DNA of 7,994 nt from assembly GCA_026986455.1 (NCBI GenBank), contig JALSON010000314.1:1-7994 (forward strand). Reading direction: 5' to 3'. Shown here piece after piece: positions 1-6,025 of the stretch (positions within the stretch are counted from its first letter, which is position 1; every line of letters begins with the position of its first letter). The notes beneath the pieces are model-generated. The model was given only the letters and a program-made list of their open reading frames with translations, was not told where the DNA came from and did not search any database. The translations under genes were made by a program, and so were the position numbers. This DNA is from Thermococcaceae archaeon. Its GTDB lineage: Archaea > Methanobacteriota_B > Thermococci > Thermococcales > Thermococcaceae.

Positions 1-63
1 TTTATTAAGCTTGCAGAGGAGGTAATAAGGATAGCGGGCTTTAAAGCCAGGGTGATGTATTGA
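1..63 (+). CDS. C-terminal tail of an unidentified upstream protein (partial)
   Basis: The window opens inside a reading frame that gives FIKLAEEVIRIAGFKARVMY and then stops with TGA at 61-63. The stop shares its last base with the ATG of the next gene (TGATG), the usual arrangement of translationally coupled archaeal genes. This supports the stretch as the true end of a gene in the same operon as the GPN-loop GTPase. Twenty residues with an amphipathic helix and a basic end are too few to name a family, so no function is proposed. Confidence 0.6.
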   Translation, partial: FIKLAEEVIRIAGFKARVMY

Positions 64-806
64 TGCTGATTGTCTTTCTTGGAACCGCAGGAAGCGGAAA
101 GAGCACCCTAACAGGGGAATTTGGAAAATATCTTGAAACTGAAGGCTACAATGTTGCCTATGTGAATCTGGATACCGGTGTTAGAAGCCTGATTTACATG
201 CCCGATATTGATGTCAGGGAGAGCATCACTGTGGATGAGATAATGAAAGAGGGTTACGGCCCAAATGGGGCTATTGTGGAGAGTTATGATAGGCTTATGG
301 AGCATCTTGAGCATTATTCCACCTCAATTGCAGAGCTTGAGAGAAAAAATGATTATGTACTCATAGATACCCCCGGCCAGATGGAAACCTTTCTTTTTCA
401 TGAATTTGGCTGGAGGATTATGGAAAACCTCGATGCCCCGCTGGTTGTTTATCTTTTTGATCCCGGAATTCTGAGGAGGCTTTATGATTTCTGCTTTGTG
501 CGCTTTTTTGCCATCTTAATAGAGCTAAGGCTCGGCTCTGCTGTAGTTCCTGTCCTGAATAAAATTGACACTGTTGATAATCTGGACGGATACAGGAGGT
601 ATCTGGAGGATATGGGTTCTCTGACATCGCGCCTGAAGTTTGATCCCTCAATGCAGGGCTACCTGGCATATAAGCTGTGCCTGACATTCCCGGAGGTGGC
701 TTCACCAACAAGAGTCCTCTACATATCCGCTAAAAGCCACAGGGGCTTTGAGGATCTGGAATCTGTGGCCCACGAGCATTACTGTACATGTGGCGATTTA
801 ACGTAG
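63..806 (+). CDS. GPN-loop GTPase (PAB0955-like)
   Basis: A cytoplasmic homodimeric-type GTPase of the GPN-loop family, 247 residues, matching the usual archaeal length. Visible motifs in order are: the P-loop GTAGSGKST at 7-15; VNLDTG at 35-40; the family-defining Gly-Pro-Asn insert at 66-68 in EGYGPNGAIVES, which reaches the partner's active site; the G3 motif DTPGQ at 102-106; the guanine-specifying NKID at 166-169; and SAK at 222-224. The C-terminus ends YCTCGDLT, as I remember for Pyrococcus abyssi PAB0955. The ATG at 63 is preferred over the in-frame TTG at 60: a GGTGAT Shine-Dalgarno at 51-56 sits six bases before it, and the ATG overlaps the preceding stop. Eukaryotic homologues (Gpn1-3) help assemble RNA polymerase II; the archaeal role is not settled. 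The family call is secure, the precise cellular role unknown. Confidence 0.95.
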   Translation: MLIVFLGTAGSGKSTLTGEFGKYLETEGYNVAYVNLDTGVRSLIYMPDIDVRESITVDEIMKEGYGPNGAIVESYDRLMEHLEHYSTSIAELERKNDYVLIDTPGQMETFLFHEFGWRIMENLDAPLVVYLFDPGILRRLYDFCFVRFFAILIELRLGSAVVPVLNKIDTVDNLDGYRRYLEDMGSLTSRLKFDPSMQGYLAYKLCLTFPEVASPTRVLYISAKSHRGFEDLESVAHEHYCTCGDLT

Positions 807-884
807 ATAATACGCCCGGAATGTTCATGTTCTTGGTGATGGGCCGGAAAACTCATCCAGAGAGGAAGAGGTAATGCTTTTTAG

Positions 885-892
885 CTTTAAAA
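885..892 (+). promoter_or_regulatory. possible TATA-like box ahead of the asparagine synthase gene
   Basis: CTTTAAAA lies 24 bases before the preferred TTG start at 916. The spacing would put transcription start almost at the start codon, so that the Shine-Dalgarno site would be only partly transcribed or absent; this weakens the call. Read-through from the GPN GTPase gene, 109 bases upstream, is an alternative. Confidence 0.25.
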
Positions 893-905
893 ACCAGATG
901 CCCGT

Positions 906-911
906 GGTGAG
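906..911 (+). promoter_or_regulatory. Shine-Dalgarno site deciding the TTG start of the asparagine synthase
   Basis: GGTGAG lies four bases before the TTG at 916-918, which immediately precedes the Cys codon TGT at 919-921. The match to the archaeal anti-Shine-Dalgarno sequence and the need for an N-terminal cysteine point to the same start. Confidence 0.6.
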
Positions 912-915
912 AGAA

Positions 916-2358
916 TTGTGTCTGATAGCGGGAGGAATTGGTTCCGGATTAAAATCAAAGTTCATCAGGATGATTAACTCGGGCAAACACCGGGGCAGGG
1001 ACTCTTTCGGGGTCTGGACTGATGAGGGGACTTTAAAAAGCTACAGCTTCTCCGAGGTGTCAGGGATACCCGATGGCAGTATAGGCCTGCTTCAGTGCAG
1101 ACTCGCCATGGTGGGGTCGCCCGAGCACACCCAGCCGTTTATCAACGAACTTGCCCTCGTCCATAACGGGGAGATATACAACCATGTCCCCGTGAGGAAT
1201 TATCTCCGCAGGCAGGGTGTTGGCTTCGAGAGTGATGTTGACAGCGAGGTGATACTCAGGCTGATTGAGCACCTTTTTGAGAGGGGGCTTTCCCCTCCCG
1301 ATGCAGTAAGAAGAATCATGCTAATGCTGGATGGTGATTATGCTGTGGCTTTCTCGGACAGGGAGAGGATATACCTGTTCAGAGATCCGGTCGGAATAAG
1401 GCCCCTGTATTATTCCCCCGGCGGATTTTTTGCTTCCGAAAAAAAGGTTCTCTGGAGCATCGGTGAGGAGGCTTTCCCTGTTAAACCCGGTCATCTCGTC
1501 GAGCTATCAGCTGAAGGCATAAAGGTCCACAGGATCTTCAACCTGAACGAGCTGAATGGGAGGACTTTCGGATTCAGAAGGGCTGAAGAGGCTCTGATTA
1601 AATCCCTTGAGCACTCCACCCGGGTGAGATCCGGCAAAAAAGTCGGTGTCCTCTTTTCGGGCGGGCTTGACAGTTCGTTGCTGGCCTTTTTGGCATCGAA
1701 ATACTCCAGCGTTGTTCTCTACACAGCGGGTGCCGAAGGGAGCCAGGATCTGGAATGGGCGAGAAGGACGAGTGAGGAGCTTGGATTAAAGCTGAGGGAG
1801 TTTGTATTTGACATTGATGACGTCGAGGAGGCTGTTGGGAAGGTTATATATGCAATAGAGGATCCAAATGCAATGAACCTGGCAATTGGGATTCCCCTCT
1901 ATTTTGCCACAAAGCTTGCCTCCGAAGATGGTATCAAGGTTCTTCTGAGCGGTCAGGGAGCGGATGAGCTTTTCGGGGGATATTACAAGTACCTGAAAAG
2001 CCCCCACCTCATGGAGGAGGATATTCTGAACCTTGGTGAAAGGAATCTCGCCAGGGATGACAAAATAGCGATGCTCAACAGCGTTGAGGGACGCTTCCCA
2101 TTCCTAAGCCTGAATCTGATCAGAATCGCCATGCGGATTCCGCCGGATTATAAAATCCATCTGGGTATCAGAAAGTATATCCTGAGGAAGGCCGCTATCA
2201 GGCTGGGGCTGCCCGAGGAGGTGGCCCTTAGGGAAAAGAAGGCCTGTCAGTACGGCACAAATTCCCAGAAGCTGTTGGAGAAGATTGCAAAAAGACACGG
2301 CATGAGGCTCTCATCCTATGCCAGGAGGGTTTTTGAAGAGGTTTTTAAACAGAACTAA
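916..2358 (+). CDS. glutamine-hydrolysing asparagine synthase-like protein
   Basis: Cytoplasmic two-domain enzyme expected to hydrolyse glutamine and use the ammonia with ATP to amidate aspartate. From the TTG start it has 480 residues, shorter than the roughly 550 of E. coli AsnB, mostly at the C-terminus. The class II glutaminase domain shows Cys2 (nucleophile after Met removal), HRGRD at 25-29, Arg62 in CRLA, NGEIYN at 84-89 and SDVDSE from 106. The synthetase domain shows the PP-loop SGGLDSS at 248-254, SGQGADELFGGY at 345-356, and a basic KYILRKA segment from about 420. An in-frame ATG at 874 with an upstream AGAGGA would add 14 residues before the preferred start and needs a cleaved propeptide. 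HRGRD replaces the usual HRGPD. Asparagine as product is the family default; another acceptor cannot be excluded, because archaea may also make asparagine with an AsnA-type enzyme. Annotators may call it asnB. Confidence 0.88.
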   Translation: MCLIAGGIGSGLKSKFIRMINSGKHRGRDSFGVWTDEGTLKSYSFSEVSGIPDGSIGLLQCRLAMVGSPEHTQPFINELALVHNGEIYNHVPVRNYLRRQGVGFESDVDSEVILRLIEHLFERGLSPPDAVRRIMLMLDGDYAVAFSDRERIYLFRDPVGIRPLYYSPGGFFASEKKVLWSIGEEAFPVKPGHLVELSAEGIKVHRIFNLNELNGRTFGFRRAEEALIKSLEHSTRVRSGKKVGVLFSGGLDSSLLAFLASKYSSVVLYTAGAEGSQDLEWARRTSEELGLKLREFVFDIDDVEEAVGKVIYAIEDPNAMNLAIGIPLYFATKLASEDGIKVLLSGQGADELFGGYYKYLKSPHLMEEDILNLGERNLARDDKIAMLNSVEGRFPFLSLNLIRIAMRIPPDYKIHLGIRKYILRKAAIRLGLPEEVALREKKACQYGTNSQKLLEKIAKRHGMRLSSYARRVFEEVFKQN

Positions 2359-2371
2359 ACGTTCCCGAACA

Positions 2372-2384
2372 TTCTTTAACTTTT
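2372..2384 (+). terminator. possible T-rich terminator after the asparagine synthase gene
   Basis: A pyrimidine/T-rich run (TTCTTTAACTTTT) begins 14 bases after the stop codon. Archaeal transcription commonly ends at such T-rich tracts. The tract is interrupted, so this is a weak call. Confidence 0.25.
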
Positions 2385-2399
2385 GGGGGGCTCCAGTCC

Positions 2400-2417
2400 C
2401 ATTTGAACCCTCAAATG
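2400..2417. repeat. perfect 7-bp inverted repeat with 4-base loop
   Basis: CATTTGA, spacer ACCC, then TCAAATG: every base of the arms pairs. It lies between the asparagine synthase stop and the promoter of the secreted-protein gene, ending 23 bases before the BRE-like sequence at 2441. It could be an operator for a dimeric regulator or a transcript hairpin of the upstream gene; there is no T-run directly after it, so an intrinsic terminator is less likely. Confidence 0.5.
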
Positions 2418-2440
2418 CTAACGGAATAAAACGATTTCGT

Positions 2441-2458
2441 GAAAAAGCCTTAAATATT
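2441..2458 (+). promoter_or_regulatory. archaeal BRE/TATA promoter of the secreted-protein gene
   Basis: A purine-rich BRE-like GAAAAAGC at 2441-2448 is followed directly by a TATA-like CTTAAATATT at 2449-2458. Start of transcription would be expected about 25 bases downstream, near 2477. That leaves a leader of roughly 14 bases containing the GGTGG Shine-Dalgarno at 2480-2484, six bases before the ATG at 2491. Confidence 0.6.
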
Positions 2459-2490
2459 GGTTTTTCGCTAGGTGTTACTGGTGGGAAGAG

Positions 2491-3654
2491 ATGGAATTCA
2501 GGAAAATATGGAGCTGGATGTTTATTTTCATCCTCGTCATGAGTTTGGTGAGCACGGGGCGGGTGGCGGCAGAACAGGGGATCAGTATAGTGATCCTCGT
2601 GAGCAACAATGAAGCCGATTCTGTAGTGGCCGAGAGCCTTGCGAATTTGCTCAATGTGAGTGTTGTTGTAACGCCTTGGGGAATATACAACCCCAACATC
2701 ACCGCCGAGATTGTGGAGAGAATGCCGGATAAGGTTATAATAATCGGAGGGCCCGTGGCGGTGCCTGTTGAATATGAGCAGGATCTGAACAATCTCGGCA
2801 TATCATATGAGAGGTGGTACGGTGCGAACAGGTATTCAACAAACATAAAGGTAATTGAGAAGGCAGAGGAGGAGTTTCCGGGCATATTCCGGGATGTGGA
2901 TGTCTTCGTCGTTAACGGGAGGGATGTCGGGGCAATTCAGGCCGTGAAAAAGGCAGGCGGAAGGGTCGTTCCGATATTCGTGGATTACGGGCTTGAGAAT
3001 CAGACCGAGGTTATAGGGCACCTGATAACGCCCGGACGCGTGGTAATAGTGAGAAGCCCCCTTCTGAGCCTTAATCTGATGCTGAATATCCAGGAAATTG
3101 TGGAGAGGAACGGTATTCATGTTTCGGAGGAGCAGGTTGAGGCCGGCAGAAACCTATCGTGGAGCACCATCGCAGGCACTGAGGCCCTGCTGAAGCTTGC
3201 CAAAACAACCCTTGACGACCTGAAGGTTCCGGGAGCAAGGAACATGCTTGAACTCGCAACGAGGGAGCTGGAAAAGGCCAAGACTGAATATGCCAGAGGA
3301 AATTATGAAGCGGCATACAGGTATTCCATCTATGCGAGAACCCATGCAAATGTGGTGATACTCCTTGCCGGAAAGGAGAGGAACAGGATACTCCACGGCC
3401 TCCCGAAGGTTGCCCTTGAGCATGACATTCTGCGTCTGGAGGTTCAGGTGAATGCCCTTTCAAGATCAGGGATTGATGTTAGCGACGTCCAGAACCTGCT
3501 GGCTCAGGCAAAGGCTGCACTTCAGGCAGGGGATTTGGATTCAGCCCTTGAGATACTCCGGGCCGTAAAAGAAAAGCTGAGGGCTCTGTTCATAAATGAG
3601 AAAGGGAAAATCAGGCATGAGCCTGTTGGACATGGAAGGGGAAGGAGGCCGTAG
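2491..3654 (+). CDS. secreted protein with cell-wall-binding-repeat-2-like N-terminal region
   Basis: 387-residue exported protein. Residues 1-27 look like a signal peptide: basic MEFRK, a hydrophobic stretch at about 6-20, and likely cleavage after VAA. Residues about 31-118 match the cell wall binding repeat 2 family (PF04122) by eye: ISIVILVSNN, then IIGGPVAVP at 84-92, then RWYGANRYSTN at 108-118. A second, more diverged repeat may cover about 135-210. Residues about 228-370 are predicted alpha-helical with repeating Ala/Leu heptad-like spacing (for example GNYEAAYRYSIYA and AGDLDSALEIL), ending in a basic tail (GHGRGRRP). There is no C-terminal membrane anchor. Four Asn-X-Ser/Thr sequons (N55, N69, N170, N221) would suit archaeal N-glycosylation. 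In bacteria this repeat binds anionic wall polymers; archaea lack peptidoglycan, so the ligand here is unknown. It has its own promoter and a glycosyltransferase gene follows. Confidence 0.75.
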   Translation: MEFRKIWSWMFIFILVMSLVSTGRVAAEQGISIVILVSNNEADSVVAESLANLLNVSVVVTPWGIYNPNITAEIVERMPDKVIIIGGPVAVPVEYEQDLNNLGISYERWYGANRYSTNIKVIEKAEEEFPGIFRDVDVFVVNGRDVGAIQAVKKAGGRVVPIFVDYGLENQTEVIGHLITPGRVVIVRSPLLSLNLMLNIQEIVERNGIHVSEEQVEAGRNLSWSTIAGTEALLKLAKTTLDDLKVPGARNMLELATRELEKAKTEYARGNYEAAYRYSIYARTHANVVILLAGKERNRILHGLPKVALEHDILRLEVQVNALSRSGIDVSDVQNLLAQAKAALQAGDLDSALEILRAVKEKLRALFINEKGKIRHEPVGHGRGRRP

Positions 3655-3780
3655 AGGAACAGATTGCTGATGTTTGCATGGTCGAGGGTAAACTTTTCAC
3701 TTGAAAAAATGCACTTGAGCAGGCAACAACCTCAAAGCCTCATGCCCAGCTTTTAGACACGCCCGGCCGTAGAGCAAGGC

Positions 3781-3788
3781 TTTTATTT
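3781..3788 (+). promoter_or_regulatory. TATA-like box of the glycosyltransferase gene (near-leaderless)
   Basis: TTTTATTT, the start of a T-rich run preceded by GCAAGGC, lies 28 bases before the ATG at 3816. Transcription would start at about 3808-3812, leaving a leader of only a few bases. No Shine-Dalgarno is visible before the ATG, which fits leaderless initiation. The rest of the 161-base gap (3655-3815) shows no gene or clear repeat. Confidence 0.45.
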
Positions 3789-3815
3789 TTCCTTCCCGAG
3801 GTTCTTCTGATAACC

Positions 3816-4850
3816 ATGAGGATTTTGATGATCGGCCACTACCCTCCCCACGGGGGAGGGATTGCAAACCACCTTGATAACCTCGTCAGAGAGCTCAGGG
3901 AGAGGCATGAGGTTCATGTCCTGACCTATGGGTCTATCGAGCCGAGGGATTTTGAGAGGGATCTGGTGCACCAGGTCTCCGTCCCGAACGTCTTTGGAAT
4001 AAGGGGGACAAGCTTCTCCCTTTTAGCTTCGAGAAAGATTGTGAGGCTCCACAGAAAATTCCGGTTTGAGGTGCTTCATGCTCACTTTGTCGGCACCACG
4101 AGCTATGCAGGCCTTCTTGCAAAGAAGAGAACCGGTGTGCCCCTCGTTGTGACCGCCCATGGAAGCGACCTCGACTTCATGTCAAAGCTGCCTCTGGGCA
4201 GATATTTTGTGAAAAAAAGCCTGATGGAGGCTGATGCGGTCATAGCTGTTAGCCATTATCTGGCGAAAAAGGCCATCTCCCTCGGTGCTCAGAGTGTTCA
4301 TGTTGTCCCCAACGGCATAAAACCCATGAACCTCTACCGTCTTGAAAGGGGGTATATAACCTTTATAGGAGCCCTGAGGAGATACAAGAATCCGGAGGTT
4401 ATGATTGAGCTTGCCAGAGCCTTCCCCGGAGAGCGGTTTCTTGTTGTAGGTGATGGGCCTTTGAGGGCCGCGCTGGAAGCGGCTGCCCCTCCAAACGTGA
4501 CATTCCTGGGCTACAGAAGGGACATCGACAGGATACTATCCCGGACGAAGGTTCTCATACTCCCCTCAAAAAGAGAGGGATTCGGGCTTGTTGTTATCGA
4601 GGCGGGCTCCCTTGGTGTTCCTGTGATCGGCAGCAGGGCAGGGGGCATCCCCGAGCTTGTGAGGGATGGAAAGAACGGCATGCTCTTTGAGACTTTTGAT
4701 GAGCTTGTGTCATCTCTGGAGCTCCTTCTTGAGAGAAAATCTGCCCGAAAAATGGGACATCTTGGGAGGGAAATCTCGGGAGGCTACAGATGGCCGGAAA
4801 TCGCACACAGAATTGAGGGAATCTACCTCAAACTGCACTCCCGCCCATGA
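3816..4850 (+). CDS. GT4-family glycosyltransferase (GT-B fold)
   Basis: 344-residue retaining glycosyltransferase of family 4, which moves a sugar from a nucleotide-sugar donor to a lipid, glycan or small acceptor at the cytoplasmic face of the membrane. The N-terminal Rossmann half starts MRILMIGHYPPHGGGIANHL, with the glycine-rich loop at 13-15. HAHF is at 88-91 and TAHGSD at 113-118; VPNGI at 164-168 marks the inter-domain linker. The C-terminal donor-binding half contains FIGALRRYKN, VVGDGP at 210-215 and the EX7E signature (E254 and E262 in EGFGLVVIE), followed by SRAGGIPELV. Length is normal for a single-domain-pair GT4 and there is no transmembrane segment. Donor and acceptor cannot be read from the sequence. 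The neighbouring secreted protein with N-glycosylation sequons suggests, but does not prove, a surface glycan or N-glycan role. The ATG is at the canonical domain start. Confidence 0.92.
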   Translation: MRILMIGHYPPHGGGIANHLDNLVRELRERHEVHVLTYGSIEPRDFERDLVHQVSVPNVFGIRGTSFSLLASRKIVRLHRKFRFEVLHAHFVGTTSYAGLLAKKRTGVPLVVTAHGSDLDFMSKLPLGRYFVKKSLMEADAVIAVSHYLAKKAISLGAQSVHVVPNGIKPMNLYRLERGYITFIGALRRYKNPEVMIELARAFPGERFLVVGDGPLRAALEAAAPPNVTFLGYRRDIDRILSRTKVLILPSKREGFGLVVIEAGSLGVPVIGSRAGGIPELVRDGKNGMLFETFDELVSSLELLLERKSARKMGHLGREISGGYRWPEIAHRIEGIYLKLHSRP

Positions 4851-4896
4851 GGTTAATAACCTTTTTAATTTAACCAGTTTAACCCGTTAAATAACC
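4851..4896 (+). promoter_or_regulatory. Sua5 promoter region with four TAACC motifs
   Basis: Directly after the glycosyltransferase stop, GGTTA-A-TAACC (4851-4861) forms a small inverted repeat. TAACC recurs at 4857, 4871, 4880 and 4892; two of these copies are the 7-mer TTTAACC at 4869 and 4878, nine bases apart. TTTAATTT at 4864-4871 could be the TATA box, giving a start near 4893 and a leader of about 30 bases containing the GGTGG Shine-Dalgarno at 4913-4917. TTAAATAA at 4887-4894 is the alternative box. The T-run at 4862-4866 could also end the upstream transcript. Confidence 0.4.
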
Positions 4897-4921
4897 GGAA
4901 CTGATTGCACGGGGTGGGAGC

Positions 4922-5947
4922 ATGACCATTGTCATAAACATGAGGGAGCTTGATGAGAGAAAAATGAGAATAGCTGCGAGGTTTATAAGGGAGGGGAAGC
5001 TCGTCGCATTTCCCACGGAGACGGTTTACGGTCTCGGGGCTGATGCTCTGAACGAGGCTGCCGTGAGGAGAATCTTTGAAGCCAAAGGCAGACCCCCGGA
5101 TAATCCGCTTATAGTCCATATAGCCGATTTTGAACAGCTCTATGGGCTTGCAGAGGAAATCCCTGAGGAAGCAAAAATCCTTGCCGAGAAATTCTGGCCC
5201 GGGCCCCTCACGTTTGTGCTGCCGAAGAGGGAGGTTGTTCCATCCGTGACGACCGGCGGTCTGGACACAGTGGCCGTGAGAATGCCGGCAAATGAAATCG
5301 CCCTCTCTCTGATCAGAATCAGCGGAAGAGCTATAGCGGCCCCCTCCGCCAATATAAGTGGTAAGCCCAGCCCTACCTCTGCCGAACATGTTGTGGATGA
5401 CTTCTACGGGAGGATTGAATGCATAATCGATGGCGGGGAAACCGAGATTGGAGTTGAATCCACGGTGATTGACCTGACTTCGAGCCCCCCTGTGCTCCTG
5501 AGGCCCGGAGGATTGCCCCTTGAGGAAATTAAAAAGGTGGTGGGTAAAGTTGAGATACACCCCGCCGTTAGGGGGTATGCTGCTGACACAGCAAAGGCTC
5601 CGGGGATGAAGTACAGGCACTATGCCCCGAATGCCAGGGTTGTGGTTGTGGAGGGCAGAAGGGAAAGGGTTCGCAGAAAGATAGCTGAGCTTATAGAGGA
5701 ATACCGCCGGAAGGGCTTCAGGGTCGGCGTCATGGCCACCGGAGGGTCTTATGACGCAGATGCATACGTCAACCTCGGGAAAAGCGAGGAAGAAATCGCC
5801 AAAAACCTCTTCAAAGCTCTCAGAGAACTGGACAAGAAAAATGTTGATATAATCCTTGCGGAGGGCATCGAGGAGAAGGGGCTCGGTCTGGCAGTCATGA
5901 ACAGGCTTAAAAAAGCTGCGGGATACAGGACGATAATGCTTAAATAA
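4922..5947 (+). CDS. sua5: L-threonylcarbamoyladenylate synthase (Sua5/YrdC/YwlC family)
   Basis: Cytoplasmic enzyme that makes threonylcarbamoyl-AMP from threonine, bicarbonate and ATP. The KEOPS complex then transfers the threonylcarbamoyl group to A37 of ANN-decoding tRNAs (t6A). It is the long two-domain Sua5 form: 341 residues, against about 200 for YrdC/TsaC alone. The YrdC-like domain (about 10-205) shows PTETVYGLGADA at 31-42, KGRPPDNPLIVH at 55-66, WPGPLTFVL at 92-100, VRMPAN at 119-124, APSANISGKPSPT at 140-152 and GVESTVID at 177-184. The linker motif APGMKYRHYAP at 226-236 closes over the active site and leads into the C-terminal Sua5 domain (about 240-341). A GGTGG Shine-Dalgarno at 4913-4917 precedes the ATG. 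No KEOPS gene is in the window, so it stands alone here. Confidence 0.96.
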   Translation: MTIVINMRELDERKMRIAARFIREGKLVAFPTETVYGLGADALNEAAVRRIFEAKGRPPDNPLIVHIADFEQLYGLAEEIPEEAKILAEKFWPGPLTFVLPKREVVPSVTTGGLDTVAVRMPANEIALSLIRISGRAIAAPSANISGKPSPTSAEHVVDDFYGRIECIIDGGETEIGVESTVIDLTSSPPVLLRPGGLPLEEIKKVVGKVEIHPAVRGYAADTAKAPGMKYRHYAPNARVVVVEGRRERVRRKIAELIEEYRRKGFRVGVMATGGSYDADAYVNLGKSEEEIAKNLFKALRELDKKNVDIILAEGIEEKGLGLAVMNRLKKAAGYRTIMLK

Positions 5948-5948
5948 T

Positions 5949-5970
5949 CCTTAACTAAAAACTAAAAAAG
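5949..5970 (+). promoter_or_regulatory. A-rich tract with tandem 7-bp repeat, possible promoter of the TPR gene
   Basis: ACTAAAA occurs twice in direct tandem (5954-5960 and 5961-5967) within an A-rich tract just after the sua5 stop. It is the only AT-rich segment in the 78-base gap, and a start about 25 bases on would leave a leader containing the Shine-Dalgarno at 6014-6020. No good TATA match is present, so co-transcription with sua5 remains possible. Confidence 0.2.
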
Positions 5971-6013
5971 ATTACTCAGGTATTTGTCAATCAGGCGCTC
6001 TCTGGAATAACAA

Positions 6014-6020
6014 GAGGTGA
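6014..6020 (+). promoter_or_regulatory. Shine-Dalgarno site deciding the TTG start of the TPR gene
   Basis: GAGGTGA is a strong anti-Shine-Dalgarno match and lies five bases before TTG at 6026. The upstream in-frame GTG at 6017 is inside this site and has no ribosome-binding sequence of its own, so it should not be the start. Confidence 0.65.
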
Positions 6021-6025
6021 GAAAT

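Noticed and set aside
2318..2542. Plus-strand frame of 74 codons bridging asparagine synthase and the secreted protein
   Set aside because: It overlaps both real genes and the promoter between them, and its translation resembles no protein.
2475..2885. Minus-strand open frame of 136 codons
   Set aside because: It is antisense to the signal peptide and repeat region of the secreted protein and crosses its promoter; no family or start signal supports it.
3071..3463. Minus-strand frame of 130 codons
   Set aside because: It is antisense to the helical domain of the secreted protein, with a Pro/Cys/Ser-rich translation typical of a shadow frame.
3655..3815. Small RNA gene or CRISPR-like repeat in the 161-base gap
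   Set aside because: No repeated unit, strong hairpin or box C/D pair was seen; only the TATA-like T-run near 3781 is supported.
4847..4874. ATGA overlap at the glycosyltransferase stop opening an 8-codon frame
   Set aside because: The peptide ends within the T-rich spacer before sua5 and has no sign of selection.
4865..5620. Long minus-strand open frame of 251 codons opposite sua5
   Set aside because: It lies antisense to a clearly conserved sua5 and its translation is low-complexity in character, with no recognisable family. It is a shadow of the GC-skewed codon pattern of the real gene.
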